Assembly (NCBI GenBank): GCA_021442745.1
Contig: JABUSI010000358.1
Span: forward strand, 1 to 20,097
Direction: 5' to 3'
Length of the DNA stretch: 20,097 nucleotides
From: Erysipelotrichaceae bacterium
Lineage (GTDB): Bacteria; Bacillota_I; Bacilli_A; Erysipelotrichales; Erysipelotrichaceae
Below, piece after piece: positions 8,121 to 16,199 of this stretch. Positions within the stretch are counted from its first letter, which is position 1. Each line of letters begins with the position of its first letter. The notes under the pieces were generated by a model that did no database searches, was not told the DNA's origin, and saw only the letters and a program-made list of their open reading frames with translations. The position numbers were made by a program, and so were the translations under genes.

Positions 8121-8137
8121 TACACCGTACGGATGTA
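8121..8137. promoter_or_regulatory. Near-palindrome upstream of suf promoter, possible operator
   Basis: TACACCGTACGGATGTA: arms TACA and TGTA flank the self-complementary CCGTACGG, with a single extra A on the right side. It lies about 30 nt upstream of the suf -10 and about 60 nt upstream of the divergent plus-strand -35, so a regulator bound here could act on either side. No regulator is identified. Confidence 0.35.
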
Positions 8138-8196
8138 AAACAGACCGCTGTTATATATAATAAGGATAAAGTTTAAGAAATTTTAAGAGTATATAA

Positions 8197-8225
8197 TTGA
8201 ATAAAGACACAAAGTTTACTATAAT
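8197..8225 (+). promoter_or_regulatory. Promoter of the foldase pair
   Basis: -35 TTGAAT (8197-8202), 17-nt spacer, -10 TATAAT (8220-8225). Transcription would start near 8232, just ahead of the RBS. The upstream in-frame ATG at 8229 would therefore not be in the transcript. Confidence 0.75.
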
Positions 8226-8242
8226 AATATGGACTTTTTATT

Positions 8243-8250
8243 GAAGGAGG
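8243..8250 (+). promoter_or_regulatory. Ribosome binding site deciding the foldase start
   Basis: GAAGGAGG, 5 nt before ATG 8256. It rules out the in-frame ATG at 8229 as the start. Confidence 0.85.
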
Positions 8251-8255
8251 AACTT

Positions 8256-9230
8256 ATGACCGATTTACTGAAAAAGAACTGGTTTGTCGTTGTCGTAGCC
8301 GTATTGTTCGCAGGAATTGCCGTATTCTTCGCATACGATCAAAACAAGGACAAATTAGCAGGAAAAACTGAAAACGGTGCCGGTGTTGTCTTCGCCATCG
8401 ACGGAAAGAACTTCACCGCAGATGATTTATATGACGAATACTACAAAGCCGGCGGAGCAGATGCTGCTTACATGCTGATGCAGCGTATCGTTCTGGATGC
8501 TTATGTAGAAACAACCGATGATCTGAAGAAGGAAGCAGAAGATCTGGCAGCAGATTATGAAGCATACTTTCAGAATCAGTATGGTGTAAACGCACAAGAA
8601 TATCTGGAATACAACCTGAAGGCAATGGGTCTGGATACGTTATACGACTATTGTCTGTACAACATCAAACTGGAAAACATGATCAGCGAATACCTGAAGG
8701 AAAATGCGGAAACGCTGTATCCTGCGTTTGCGGAAGCTTACAAGCCGCGCTTCGTATCTCACGTATTGGTAAAGATGGATAATCCGGATGCTCCTACCGC
8801 AGAAGAAACCAAGCGTTTTGAAGAAGTTAAGGAAGCATGGGAAAACCGTGGTGACATGGACTTCGGTACATTTGCCCAAACCTATTCCGATGATACCGGA
8901 AGTGCCATCCAGCAAGGTTCCATCGGCTATACCGATATCAACTCCAGTTTAGTGGAAACATTCCATGAAGCAGCATTAGCCCTGGAAGAAGGCGAAGTCA
9001 GCGAATGGATTAAATCCGAATACGGTTACCATCTGATTACCGTAACGTCAACCAAAATGGAAGACGTCATGAATGACGTTTCCTTCCTGGAAAGCTATCT
9101 GACGTTCGACAGTTCGTTCGAATCCAATCTGATGTGGACGAAACTTCAGGAAAAGAACGTATCGTTCGCCGATCCGGAACTGGAAGCATCCATTAAGAGT
9201 GCATTAGGCATTGAGGAGGCTGCAGAATAA
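8256..9230 (+). CDS. PrsA/PpiC-like peptidyl-prolyl isomerase, membrane-anchored
   Basis: 324 residues. A hydrophobic segment at about 9-27 after KK gives an N-terminal anchor; there is no lipobox Cys, so unlike classical PrsA it is probably a transmembrane-anchored extracytoplasmic protein. A parvulin-type domain covers about 166-263: FVSHVLVKMDNP, FGTFAQTYSDD, GSIGYTD, and LEEGEVSEWIKSEYGYHLITV. These are the expected order and motifs of PpiC rotamase domains. Flanking helical arms match the SurA/PrsA chaperone layout. The likely job is folding of exported proteins. It overlaps the next gene by 1 nt (TAATG) and shares its promoter. Confidence 0.88.
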   Translation: MTDLLKKNWFVVVVAVLFAGIAVFFAYDQNKDKLAGKTENGAGVVFAIDGKNFTADDLYDEYYKAGGADAAYMLMQRIVLDAYVETTDDLKKEAEDLAADYEAYFQNQYGVNAQEYLEYNLKAMGLDTLYDYCLYNIKLENMISEYLKENAETLYPAFAEAYKPRFVSHVLVKMDNPDAPTAEETKRFEEVKEAWENRGDMDFGTFAQTYSDDTGSAIQQGSIGYTDINSSLVETFHEAALALEEGEVSEWIKSEYGYHLITVTSTKMEDVMNDVSFLESYLTFDSSFESNLMWTKLQEKNVSFADPELEASIKSALGIEEAAE

Positions 9231-10099
9231 TGAAGAAAGTATTGTTAGTCGCTGTATGCGCATTGATGTTATTGGGTTGCGAAGATGCCAGCGCCAAGTT
9301 GAAAAGCGGAAACGATGCCGTTGTCACACTGGGTGGCAGCAAAGTAACCAAAAACCAGATGTATGAAATTCTGAGAACACAGGATGCCGGTGAAACAGCC
9401 GTTACCCTGGCAAAGAATTACATTCTGGAAAAAGAAATTGAAAACACCGATGAAATTGAAACGAAAGCACAGGAAGAACTGGCAAGTGTGAAGGAAGCAC
9501 TTGGTGAAAACTGGGAATTGTATCTGAGTTACTACGGATACGCCAGCGAAGAAGACTGCTATCAGAACGATATTCTTCCTTCCGTAAAAGAACAGTTCTT
9601 ATTAAACAAGTATGTCGAAGAACAATGGGAAGACTTAAAGGTCTACTGGTATCCGACAAAGGTTAAGATGATCGAAACCGAAAGTGCCGATGATGCGAAT
9701 GCCGCCCTGACGGAAGTCAAGGAAGGTGCCGAATTCGAAACCGTAGCCGCTAAATACACGACCAAGAGTGATGACTTGTATGACGGTGCGGAACACCTTG
9801 TTTCCAGAGCCGATCAGGATACGCTGCCATCCATGGTTATTTCGTTCTTACGCGAAAACACGTCACCAACCGTATCCGCCGTATTGAACAGCAACGACCT
9901 GACAAAGTTCTATGTGGTACAGGTTATCGCCTGCAATCCGGATCAATACAAGGAAGAAGCCGTGGAATTAATCAGTTCCCAGGATGATCTGAGTGATGAA
10001 GCTATGGCATACTACTTCAAGAAGTATAACTTCCATGTATACGACATTTCTTTGTTGAATGACATGAAGTCAAACTATCCTTCCTATCTGAATCAGTAA
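9230..10099 (+). CDS. PrsA-like lipoprotein foldase, degenerate parvulin domain
   Basis: 289 residues. Signal peptide with lipobox LLGC, C17 becoming the lipidated N-terminus. Helical arms surround a region at about 140-240 (GAEFETVAAKYTTKSDD ... KFYVVQVIA) that follows the parvulin layout, but lacks the SHILV-type strand and the GxxG loop of active PpiC domains. It may be a chaperone without isomerase activity. The start codon overlaps the previous stop (TAATG), with GAGGAGG about 12 nt upstream, so the two proteins are co-translated and may work together. The paralogous relation is inferred from layout, not from close sequence identity. Confidence 0.8.
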   Translation: MKKVLLVAVCALMLLGCEDASAKLKSGNDAVVTLGGSKVTKNQMYEILRTQDAGETAVTLAKNYILEKEIENTDEIETKAQEELASVKEALGENWELYLSYYGYASEEDCYQNDILPSVKEQFLLNKYVEEQWEDLKVYWYPTKVKMIETESADDANAALTEVKEGAEFETVAAKYTTKSDDLYDGAEHLVSRADQDTLPSMVISFLRENTSPTVSAVLNSNDLTKFYVVQVIACNPDQYKEEAVELISSQDDLSDEAMAYYFKKYNFHVYDISLLNDMKSNYPSYLNQ

Positions 10100-10104
10100 G
10101 ATAC

Positions 10105-10131
10105 AAGAGCTCCTGTAAAGGAGCTTTTTTT
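10105..10131 (+). terminator. Rho-independent terminator of the foldase pair
   Basis: Stem AGCTCC/GGAGCT (10108-10113 and 10120-10125) with loop TGTAAA, then a run of T. It begins 8 nt after the stop codon. Confidence 0.88.
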
Positions 10132-10132
10132 A

Positions 10133-10141
10133 TGTTATAAT
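10133..10141 (+). promoter_or_regulatory. Extended -10 promoter of the HIT-dipeptidase operon
   Basis: TGTTATAAT, an extended -10, directly follows the upstream terminator. TGTAAA at 10114-10119, in the terminator loop, is a weak -35 at 16 nt. AGGAGG follows at 10153-10158. Confidence 0.65.
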
Positions 10142-10166
10142 TTACGGGATTAAGGAGGACTATACC

Positions 10167-10565
10167 ATGTGTATTTTCTGTATGATAGCCAATCATGAAA
10201 TTCCGTCTTCCGTAGTATACGAAGACGATACCGTGATTGCGATTTTAGATTTATCCCAGGTAACCAAAGGACATACCCTGGTAATGCCTAAGGAGCATTA
10301 TGAAACACTTATCGACGTTCCTTCACAACTTGCCATGCATATGATGGAAGTGGTTCAGATCGTCGCAAAACGCCTGACAACCAATCTCCATGCCAAAGGC
10401 TTCAATGTGCTGAATAACGGCGGTGAACTTGCCGGTCAGACCGTGATGCATGCTCACATCCATATCATTCCGCGATATGAAGAAAACGACGGATTTGACG
10501 TACAATTCCATACAACGGAAAAACCGAAAGATCTGGCAGCCGTTTTGAGTGAAATCAACGGGTAG
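10167..10565 (+). CDS. HIT-family nucleotide-binding hydrolase (HINT type)
   Basis: 132 residues, usual for bacterial HINT proteins. The histidine triad is H95-A-H97-I-H99-I-I-P-R, with H97/H99 in the catalytic region. The N-terminal C2-x-x-C5 and H44 match the zinc site of the Gram-positive Hit group. The family hydrolyses purine nucleoside phosphoramidates and related adenylates in the cytoplasm. AGGAGG lies 8 nt before the ATG. An 8-nt gap leads to the dipeptidase, so the two are one operon. In Bacillus, hit lies in the same chromosomal neighbourhood as prsA, similar to the arrangement here. The true substrate is unknown. Confidence 0.93.
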   Translation: MCIFCMIANHEIPSSVVYEDDTVIAILDLSQVTKGHTLVMPKEHYETLIDVPSQLAMHMMEVVQIVAKRLTTNLHAKGFNVLNNGGELAGQTVMHAHIHIIPRYEENDGFDVQFHTTEKPKDLAAVLSEING

Positions 10566-10573
10566 GTGACGAT

Positions 10574-12040
10574 ATGCCATGTACAACGATTTTAGCCGGT
10601 AAACTGGCTACCAATGACGGTTCCACGTTAATCGCCAGAACCGATGACGGATTCTATGACGAAAAGAAACTGATTGTCGTGGATCCGAAGAAACAACCAC
10701 GCAAATACAAGAGTGTCATTTCTCATGTAGAAATTGATTTACCGGATAATCCGATGTCCTATACGGCTTCCCCGCTGGTAGAAACAGATAAAAAAGGAAT
10801 CTGGGCTGCCACCGGAATCAATGCTGCCAACGTCGGAATGACCGCCACGGAAACCATTACCACCAATCCGAGAGTCATGGCAGCCGATCCGCTGGTTGTC
10901 TATAAAAAAGCCGAAAACAAGAAAGAAAAAGATACCATCGGCGGTATCGGAGAAGAAGACATTGTCGTATTGGTTCTGCCATACATTCATACCGCAAGAG
11001 AAGGTGTCTTACGGTTAGGTTCCCTTCTGGAACAATACGGAACTTATGAATCCAACGGCATTGCGTTCAATGATGAAAATGAAGTCTGGTGGCTGGAAAC
11101 CATCGGCGGACATCACTGGATTGCCCGGAAGGTAAAAGATGAAGAAGTGGTCATCAATCCGAACCAGTTCGGTTCTGACAGTTTTGACATCGAAGATGCA
11201 TTCGGTGAACAAAAGGAAAACCTGTGTTCTGCAGATTTGCGGGAATTCATCAAAGACAACTGTCTGGATACCAATCAGAACGGTGAATTCAATCCACGTA
11301 AGATTTTCGGTTCCCGTTCCGACCTGGACCACATTTACAACACACCGAGAGCCTGGTTTATGGCCAGATATCTCTGCCCTACCCGCTACAAATGGGAAGG
11401 TCCGGATGCAGACTTTACGCCGGAAAGTGACAACATTCCCTGGTCGCTGGTACCGGAAGCCAAGGTTACCGTAGAAGACTTCAAGTATATTCTGTCTTCC
11501 CACTATCAGGGCACCGATTACGACCCGTACATCAACCGGAATACCGGTAAACGAGGAATGTATCGTTCCATCGGAATCAACCGTACCGGCATCACCAGTA
11601 TCTGTCAGATTCGTTCCAACGTACCGGACCCGATCAAGGGTATCGAGTGGATTATCTTCGGTTCCGCTACATTCTCCGCTGCCTTACCGGTTTACACCAA
11701 CGTCAGCAAGATGCCGAAATATCTCAGCGATGTTACGATGGACGCCACAACGGATAACTTCTATTGGGCCAGCCGGTATATCGGTGCCCTGGCAGATCCG
11801 ATTTATTCTTCCGCATTCCAGTTAATCTCCCGTTATCATTCGACGATTGCCAACCAATCCAGAGAAATCATCCGTAAGTACGATCAGAAGATGATTAAGG
11901 AAAACAATTTTACGCTGATGGAAGAGGCAAACGAACAACTGGCAGCCATGGCAAAGAAAGAAACCCAGAAAGCCTTAAACAAGGTACTCTTTGAAGCCAG
12001 TACCAAAATGAAAAACGGATTCAACATGCAGGATAACTAA
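10574..12040 (+). CDS. C69-family dipeptidase (PepD-like)
   Basis: 488 residues, full length for the PepD/C69 group (about 470-490). The N-terminus MPCTTILAGKLATNDGST matches the conserved start in which Cys (here C3) becomes the N-terminal nucleophile after removal of a very short leader; LIARTDDG follows as in lactobacillary PepD. The motifs NEVWWLETIGGHHWIARKV and the GMYRSIGINRTG region also fit. Ntn-type hydrolase that cleaves dipeptides in the cytoplasm; no signal peptide is seen. The start is fixed by the Cys position. Only a weak GGTG site is visible, so translation is probably coupled to the HIT gene 8 nt upstream. Confidence 0.92.
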   Translation: MPCTTILAGKLATNDGSTLIARTDDGFYDEKKLIVVDPKKQPRKYKSVISHVEIDLPDNPMSYTASPLVETDKKGIWAATGINAANVGMTATETITTNPRVMAADPLVVYKKAENKKEKDTIGGIGEEDIVVLVLPYIHTAREGVLRLGSLLEQYGTYESNGIAFNDENEVWWLETIGGHHWIARKVKDEEVVINPNQFGSDSFDIEDAFGEQKENLCSADLREFIKDNCLDTNQNGEFNPRKIFGSRSDLDHIYNTPRAWFMARYLCPTRYKWEGPDADFTPESDNIPWSLVPEAKVTVEDFKYILSSHYQGTDYDPYINRNTGKRGMYRSIGINRTGITSICQIRSNVPDPIKGIEWIIFGSATFSAALPVYTNVSKMPKYLSDVTMDATTDNFYWASRYIGALADPIYSSAFQLISRYHSTIANQSREIIRKYDQKMIKENNFTLMEEANEQLAAMAKKETQKALNKVLFEASTKMKNGFNMQDN

Positions 12041-12051
12041 GCATAAGAAAA

Positions 12052-12084
12052 GGAAGTTGTGAAACCACAACTTCCGTTTTTTTT
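12052..12084. terminator. Bidirectional terminator between convergent operons
   Basis: A perfect 10-bp stem GGAAGTTGTG/CACAACTTCC with a 4-nt loop. On the plus strand it is followed by G and eight T; on the minus strand by TTTTCTT. It serves the dipeptidase operon and plausibly also the ABC operon, whose last stop codon (12083-12085) touches its edge. Confidence 0.9.
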
Positions 12085-12910
12085 ATCCCTTTAATCCGCC
12101 GCGTGCTACACCGTTGACAATGTACTTCCGGGCAACCAGGAAGACGATAATCATTGGTAAGACTACTACCGTGGCAGCCGCCATCATACGTTCGTTCTTT
12201 GCGCCACCCTCGGAAATAAACGCGTACAACCCGAATGGTAAGGTACGTACTTCCTTGGAGTTTGTCGCAATCATCGGCCACATGAAGGAGTTCCATGTTG
12301 CGATGGCATTCAGCAGCATAATCGTAACCAGAGACGGTTTTGACATCGGAACCATAACTCTCCACAAGTACTTCCAGTCGGAGCATCCGTCAACCTTGGC
12401 AGCCTGATACAGAGATTCCGGAATGGAATCAAAGAATCCCTTCAGGATATAGGTATAGAAGATACTCGTCGTAAACGGAAGAATCAATGCCCATTTCGTA
12501 TCATGCAAATGCCATCCGACAATTGTACGATAGTTGGTGATGACAAGCATTTCAAACGGAACCATCATCAATGCCAGTAAGCAGGAGAAAATCAGATTTC
12601 TTCCCGGGAAACGCAATCTGGAGAATGCGAATGCCGTTAAGATTGTCGTTACACCGCACAATACCACGCAGGCAATCATCATTTCCACAGAGTTGATGAA
12701 ATACGTTACGAACGGAGCCGTCTGGAACGCAAACTTGAAGTTATCCAGGTTTGTGAAACTGTTCGGTAACATGGTAGGTGGCATCTGAACGATTTCCGTA
12801 CCTGTCTTGAAGGCACCGGTAATCATCCAGTAGAACGGGAAAATCATAATCAATGCGCCAAAGAATAGTACCAGGTATAGAAGTACAGTACTGAATTTAA
12901 TCTTTTTCAT
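12083..12910 (-). CDS. ABC sugar/glycerophosphate-type permease, UgpE/MsmG-like
   Basis: 275 residues. Six hydrophobic segments are visible, beginning LLYLVLFFGALIMIFPFYW. The cytoplasmic EAA loop (QAAKVDGCSDWKYLWRVMVP) that contacts the ATPase is near residue 190. This is the carbohydrate-uptake CUT1 type, second permease subunit (MalG/UgpE/MsmG). I chose ATG 12910 over the in-frame ATG at 12916, because GGGGAGG lies 8 nt before the former and only 2 nt before the latter. Last gene of the five-gene operon, 15 nt after the other permease. Confidence 0.92.
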   Translation of the reverse strand: MKKIKFSTVLLYLVLFFGALIMIFPFYWMITGAFKTGTEIVQMPPTMLPNSFTNLDNFKFAFQTAPFVTYFINSVEMMIACVVLCGVTTILTAFAFSRLRFPGRNLIFSCLLALMMVPFEMLVITNYRTIVGWHLHDTKWALILPFTTSIFYTYILKGFFDSIPESLYQAAKVDGCSDWKYLWRVMVPMSKPSLVTIMLLNAIATWNSFMWPMIATNSKEVRTLPFGLYAFISEGGAKNERMMAAATVVVLPMIIVFLVARKYIVNGVARGGLKG

Positions 12911-12918
12911 TCTCATTA

Positions 12919-12925
12919 CCTCCCC
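12919..12925 (-). promoter_or_regulatory. Ribosome binding site deciding the second permease start
   Basis: GGGGAGG on the minus strand, overlapping the previous stop codon by its first base and lying 8 nt before ATG 12910. It is too close to ATG 12916. Confidence 0.75.
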
Positions 12926-13809
12926 TAGTTACTCAATTTCTTTTCCACAAAGGACTTCAGCATATTCACTACGAAGATTACCCCGAACAGCATCAGGGCA
13001 GCCGCAGCAGCCAGACCATACTTGGCAGGTGTCAATACACGGAATTCATAGTAAATATAGTAAACAACGGTAAACAGGTTATAGGCAATACCCGGACCTG
13101 CAAACAACGGGAACAATTCGTTGTATACCTTGAAACAACTGATACAGTTTACTGTCAGTACCAAAAAGATCGTCGGTGCCAACAGAGGAATGGTAATCCG
13201 GAAGAAAATACGCAACGGTTTTGCGCCGTCTACTTTCGCAGCCGTGTAATACATCGGGTCAATGTTCTGTAATCCGGAAACCAGCAGAATGATGGTAAAC
13301 GGAAGAATTGCCCAGATACCGTATACGCACAATGCGCTGAAGTTGGAAGCCGTAGCTCCTAACCAGTCAATCGCAGGTACGCCAAACAAGGACAATACAT
13401 AGTTGATGACACCTTGTTTGTAGTTAAACATAAATCTCCAGGCCAGACCTACCGCAGTTACGGAAGTAACCATCGGTAAGAAATAAGCCGTCTGTAACAA
13501 TGCCTGGAACTTCTTGATGGAGTTCAGAAGCGTTGCGATGACAACCGCCAGACACGTAGAAATCGGAATAACGACAGCTACGTATTTTAACGTATTGCCC
13601 ATTGCCTGACGGAAATACTGGTCTTCGATAACCGTTTTGAAGTTACCGAAACCGTAACCGGTAAAATCACCGGTCAGATACTTGTAGTTTTCCATCAAAG
13701 ACATTTTTACGACGTTAACAATCGGATACAATGTAAAAATCGTTACACCGACAATAAACGGTGCCAGATACAGAAATGGCTTTACTTTTTCAAAGAAACG
13801 GCTTTTCAT
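12925..13809 (-). CDS. ABC sugar/glycerophosphate-type permease, UgpA/MsmF-like
   Basis: 294 residues with six or so membrane segments, starting after a short cytoplasmic N-terminus (FLYLAPFIVGVTIFTLYPIV). The EAA loop YYTAAKVDGAKPLRIFFRITIP lies near residues 188-210. CUT1 type, first permease subunit (MalF/UgpA/MsmF). The ATG overlaps the ATPase stop (ATGA, 4 nt), so translation is coupled. It forms the membrane channel with the following permease. Confidence 0.92.
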   Translation of the reverse strand: MKSRFFEKVKPFLYLAPFIVGVTIFTLYPIVNVVKMSLMENYKYLTGDFTGYGFGNFKTVIEDQYFRQAMGNTLKYVAVVIPISTCLAVVIATLLNSIKKFQALLQTAYFLPMVTSVTAVGLAWRFMFNYKQGVINYVLSLFGVPAIDWLGATASNFSALCVYGIWAILPFTIILLVSGLQNIDPMYYTAAKVDGAKPLRIFFRITIPLLAPTIFLVLTVNCISCFKVYNELFPLFAGPGIAYNLFTVVYYIYYEFRVLTPAKYGLAAAAALMLFGVIFVVNMLKSFVEKKLSN

Positions 13810-14861
13810 AGATAGCGTTCTCCGGTTTCTCTGTCAAACACAAACACGCCGGTATCCTTGAAGCCAATTCCGATTTCCTGTCCGCTCTTCAACGTCAGTT
13901 TTGCGTCCATGTATGCACGGACTTCCATATTGCCTAATTTAATAGAAGTAATCTTTTCTTTACCCATAACACTCGTCATAATGACGGTTCCCTTCAGGGA
14001 AGCTTCCGGGTTATATTCTGCACTTTCCGCACGGAATGACAAATATACTTCCTTACCTTCCGGTAAATCAATCTTCACACCGGATGGCAGATTTGCGTCC
14101 GTAACGTATACTTCACCGTTTCTTACGACACCTTCCATTTTGTTAATCGGAGGATTTCCTAAGAAGTCGGCGGTAAAGCAGTTCGCAGGAGAATCGTATA
14201 ATACCTGTGGTTCATCAAATTGTTGTAAGAAACCGTCTTTCATCAGGATGATGTGATCGGAAATACTCATTGCTTCTTCCTGGTCATGTGTTACGAAAAT
14301 AGCCGTAACTTTTGTTTCCTGCTGAATACGACGGATTTCTTCACGCATTTCAATACGTAAACGAGCATCCAGGTTACTCAAAGGTTCATCCAGTAACAAC
14401 AATCTCGGTTGTTTTACCAAAGCACGAGCAATGGCTACACGTTGCTGCTGACCACCGGACAATTGTCCCGGCTTACGATCCAGCAACATATCCACGTGAA
14501 CCAGTTTTGCCATTTCGGTTGCTCTTGCAATCCGTTCTGCCTTCGGAACTTTCTTGATTTCCAACGGGAAGCAGATGTTTTCCAGAACGGTCATATGAGG
14601 ATACAACGCATAGTTCTGGAATACCAGACCGATACCTCTCTGATCGGAAGGCATCTCCGTTACGTCATCGTCATCAAAGTAAATCTTTCCTTCTGTCGGA
14701 ATCAGAATACCTGACAACATGTTCAGCATCGTACTCTTACCGCATCCGGAAGGTCCCAGCAAGGTAACCAGTTCACCGGACTCGATAACAGCACTGAAGT
14801 TGTTAACTGCCTTTGTGTCTTTGTTAAACTGTTTTGTGATATTCTCCAAACGAACTCTCAT
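13806..14861 (-). CDS. ABC transporter ATPase, MalK/UgpC/MsmK-like
   Basis: 351 residues. Walker A GPSGCGKS at 36-43, Q-loop FQNYALYPHM at about 81-90, signature LSGGQQQR at 134-141, Walker B LLLLDEP at 154-160 and switch His in VTHDQEEA. The C-terminal about 100 residues form the OB-like TOBE regulatory domain of CUT1 ATPases (SFRAESAEY ... GFKDTGVFVFDRETGERYL). It powers the two permeases that follow. GGGAG lies about 10 nt before the ATG, within the 16-nt gap after the phosphodiesterase gene. In many Firmicutes one MsmK serves several importers; here the ATPase is encoded with its own permeases. Confidence 0.95.
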   Translation of the reverse strand: MRVRLENITKQFNKDTKAVNNFSAVIESGELVTLLGPSGCGKSTMLNMLSGILIPTEGKIYFDDDDVTEMPSDQRGIGLVFQNYALYPHMTVLENICFPLEIKKVPKAERIARATEMAKLVHVDMLLDRKPGQLSGGQQQRVAIARALVKQPRLLLLDEPLSNLDARLRIEMREEIRRIQQETKVTAIFVTHDQEEAMSISDHIILMKDGFLQQFDEPQVLYDSPANCFTADFLGNPPINKMEGVVRNGEVYVTDANLPSGVKIDLPEGKEVYLSFRAESAEYNPEASLKGTVIMTSVMGKEKITSIKLGNMEVRAYMDAKLTLKSGQEIGIGFKDTGVFVFDRETGERYL

Positions 14862-14877
14862 AAATTTTTCTCCCTAT

Positions 14878-16173
14878 CTATTTAATAAGTTCTTCCAATA
14901 CTGATCCATCTACATCTTCCATTGTCATACCCATCATTCTTGCCATCGTAGGTGCTTCATCCATCATAGATGCTCGTTCAATGACAAGACCCGGCACAAC
15001 ATTCGGCCCGCAGGCAATAAATGTAGTGGTTTCTTCTCTCCACGGCAGATGCCCGTGACTCGCTTTACTTGAATGCCATCCTTTCGGAAGATGCTTTTCA
15101 AAGATATCGGTACCAATCATATCCGCAGAGAAACTCATAGGCTCTTTCCCTTCGATGACAAAATCCAAAGGGCCAACCAGACCGAACTTTTCTTCTGCTT
15201 CTTCTTTGGTAAACAAGTATCCGATATTGTATTGCGGGTCATCCATCAACCCTTTCAAGAAGTTATGTACTTTTTCTTTCATTGCCGTATCTTCCGGATT
15301 CTTTAACTGAACCCAGGCAGACAACGATACGGAATGACAGTAGGCATCCCAGTCAATAATCTTACCGTTCTCATCCGTACGAATGAATCCTGCATTTTTC
15401 AACAGAACGTTCATATTCAGATTCATCGTAATATCCTGTTGACCGTGATCGCCCATAATCACAAAATTCGTATGTTCTAAATCACCGTATCTGCGGATAC
15501 TTTCCAGAAGTACCTCAAATTCGTGATTGTGTTTTCTAAGTTGTTCGTATGATTCATCGGAATACACGCCATACGTATGTTTCGCGGTATCCAGATCACA
15601 CATTTTGACAAACATAACATCCGGCTGTCCGTAATCACGGATAACATCCGGTGCCAGTGCCATCGTAAATTCATCCAAACTTCTACCTGCCCCCATCAGA
15701 TATCTACCGTATTTCCAATAGTATCTGTCTAACAATTCCTTAGAAGCATTGTCCACCAGGAATTGTCCCGGGTCATCTCCCATATACCCGATAGGAACAA
15801 TCATCGGCATATTCAAATCAATGTCCGCCCCGCCGGATACCGGCCAGCTTAAAGAACACGTTGAATAGCCTGCCTTCTTTGCGTAATCGAAAATTGTCGG
15901 ACATTTGATATCTGATCGCTGGTTGTACCATTCCGCATTCGGATTTTCCATTTCCAGCTTAGCATTATGGGGAACACCGTGTTTTTTCACGGTGTTCCCT
16001 GTAATGATTGAACAATGACAAGGGTAAGTAAAACTAGGATAAACCGTCTCGATGTGCTTCACATAGGAACCACGATCGAATACATATTTAAAGCCGGACA
16101 TTGTTTTCATATACTCAATGTCTTTGGTGCATAACGCATCAATCATAAATACAAACAGTTTATTCCTCGGCAT
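14878..16173 (-). CDS. NPP/alkaline-phosphatase-superfamily phosphodiesterase, cytoplasmic
   Basis: 431 residues, no signal peptide or membrane segment. All seven expected active-site residues of the nucleotide pyrophosphatase/phosphodiesterase family can be placed: D12 (FMIDAL), nucleophile T49 (YPSFTYPCH), D195 and H199 (DLDTAKH), D242-H243 (MGDHG) and H373 (SHGHLPW). The TGN...HGV motif at 58-67 is also typical. The family uses two zinc ions to split phosphodiesters or phosphomonoesters. Second gene of an ABC uptake operon, 26 nt after the binding protein and 16 nt before the ATPase, so its substrate is probably what is imported; a glycerophosphodiester is my inference. Phosphonate-ester or nucleotide-sugar hydrolysis remain possible. 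The RBS AGAAGGG lies about 11 nt upstream. Confidence 0.88.
   Translation of the reverse strand: MPRNKLFVFMIDALCTKDIEYMKTMSGFKYVFDRGSYVKHIETVYPSFTYPCHCSIITGNTVKKHGVPHNAKLEMENPNAEWYNQRSDIKCPTIFDYAKKAGYSTCSLSWPVSGGADIDLNMPMIVPIGYMGDDPGQFLVDNASKELLDRYYWKYGRYLMGAGRSLDEFTMALAPDVIRDYGQPDVMFVKMCDLDTAKHTYGVYSDESYEQLRKHNHEFEVLLESIRRYGDLEHTNFVIMGDHGQQDITMNLNMNVLLKNAGFIRTDENGKIIDWDAYCHSVSLSAWVQLKNPEDTAMKEKVHNFLKGLMDDPQYNIGYLFTKEEAEEKFGLVGPLDFVIEGKEPMSFSADMIGTDIFEKHLPKGWHSSKASHGHLPWREETTTFIACGPNVVPGLVIERASMMDEAPTMARMMGMTMEDVDGSVLEELIK
15970..15999. repeat. Perfect 12-bp inverted repeat inside the phosphodiesterase gene
   Basis: GGGAACACCGTG (15970-15981), six T, then CACGGTGTTCCC (15988-15999): 12 of 12 pairs. 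In the mRNA this forms a strong GC-rich hairpin with an A6 loop about 175-205 nt into the gene, over codons for the conserved TGN...HGVP motif. There is no T run after it in the direction of transcription, so it is not a standard terminator. Confidence 0.85.
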
Positions 16174-16199
16174 TGTCTGAAATTCCCTTCTAAAACTGA

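Noticed and set aside
15970..15999. Reading the strong hairpin in the phosphodiesterase gene as a transcription terminator
   Set aside because: No T run follows it in the direction of transcription, and the frame continues intact for more than 350 codons with all active-site residues.
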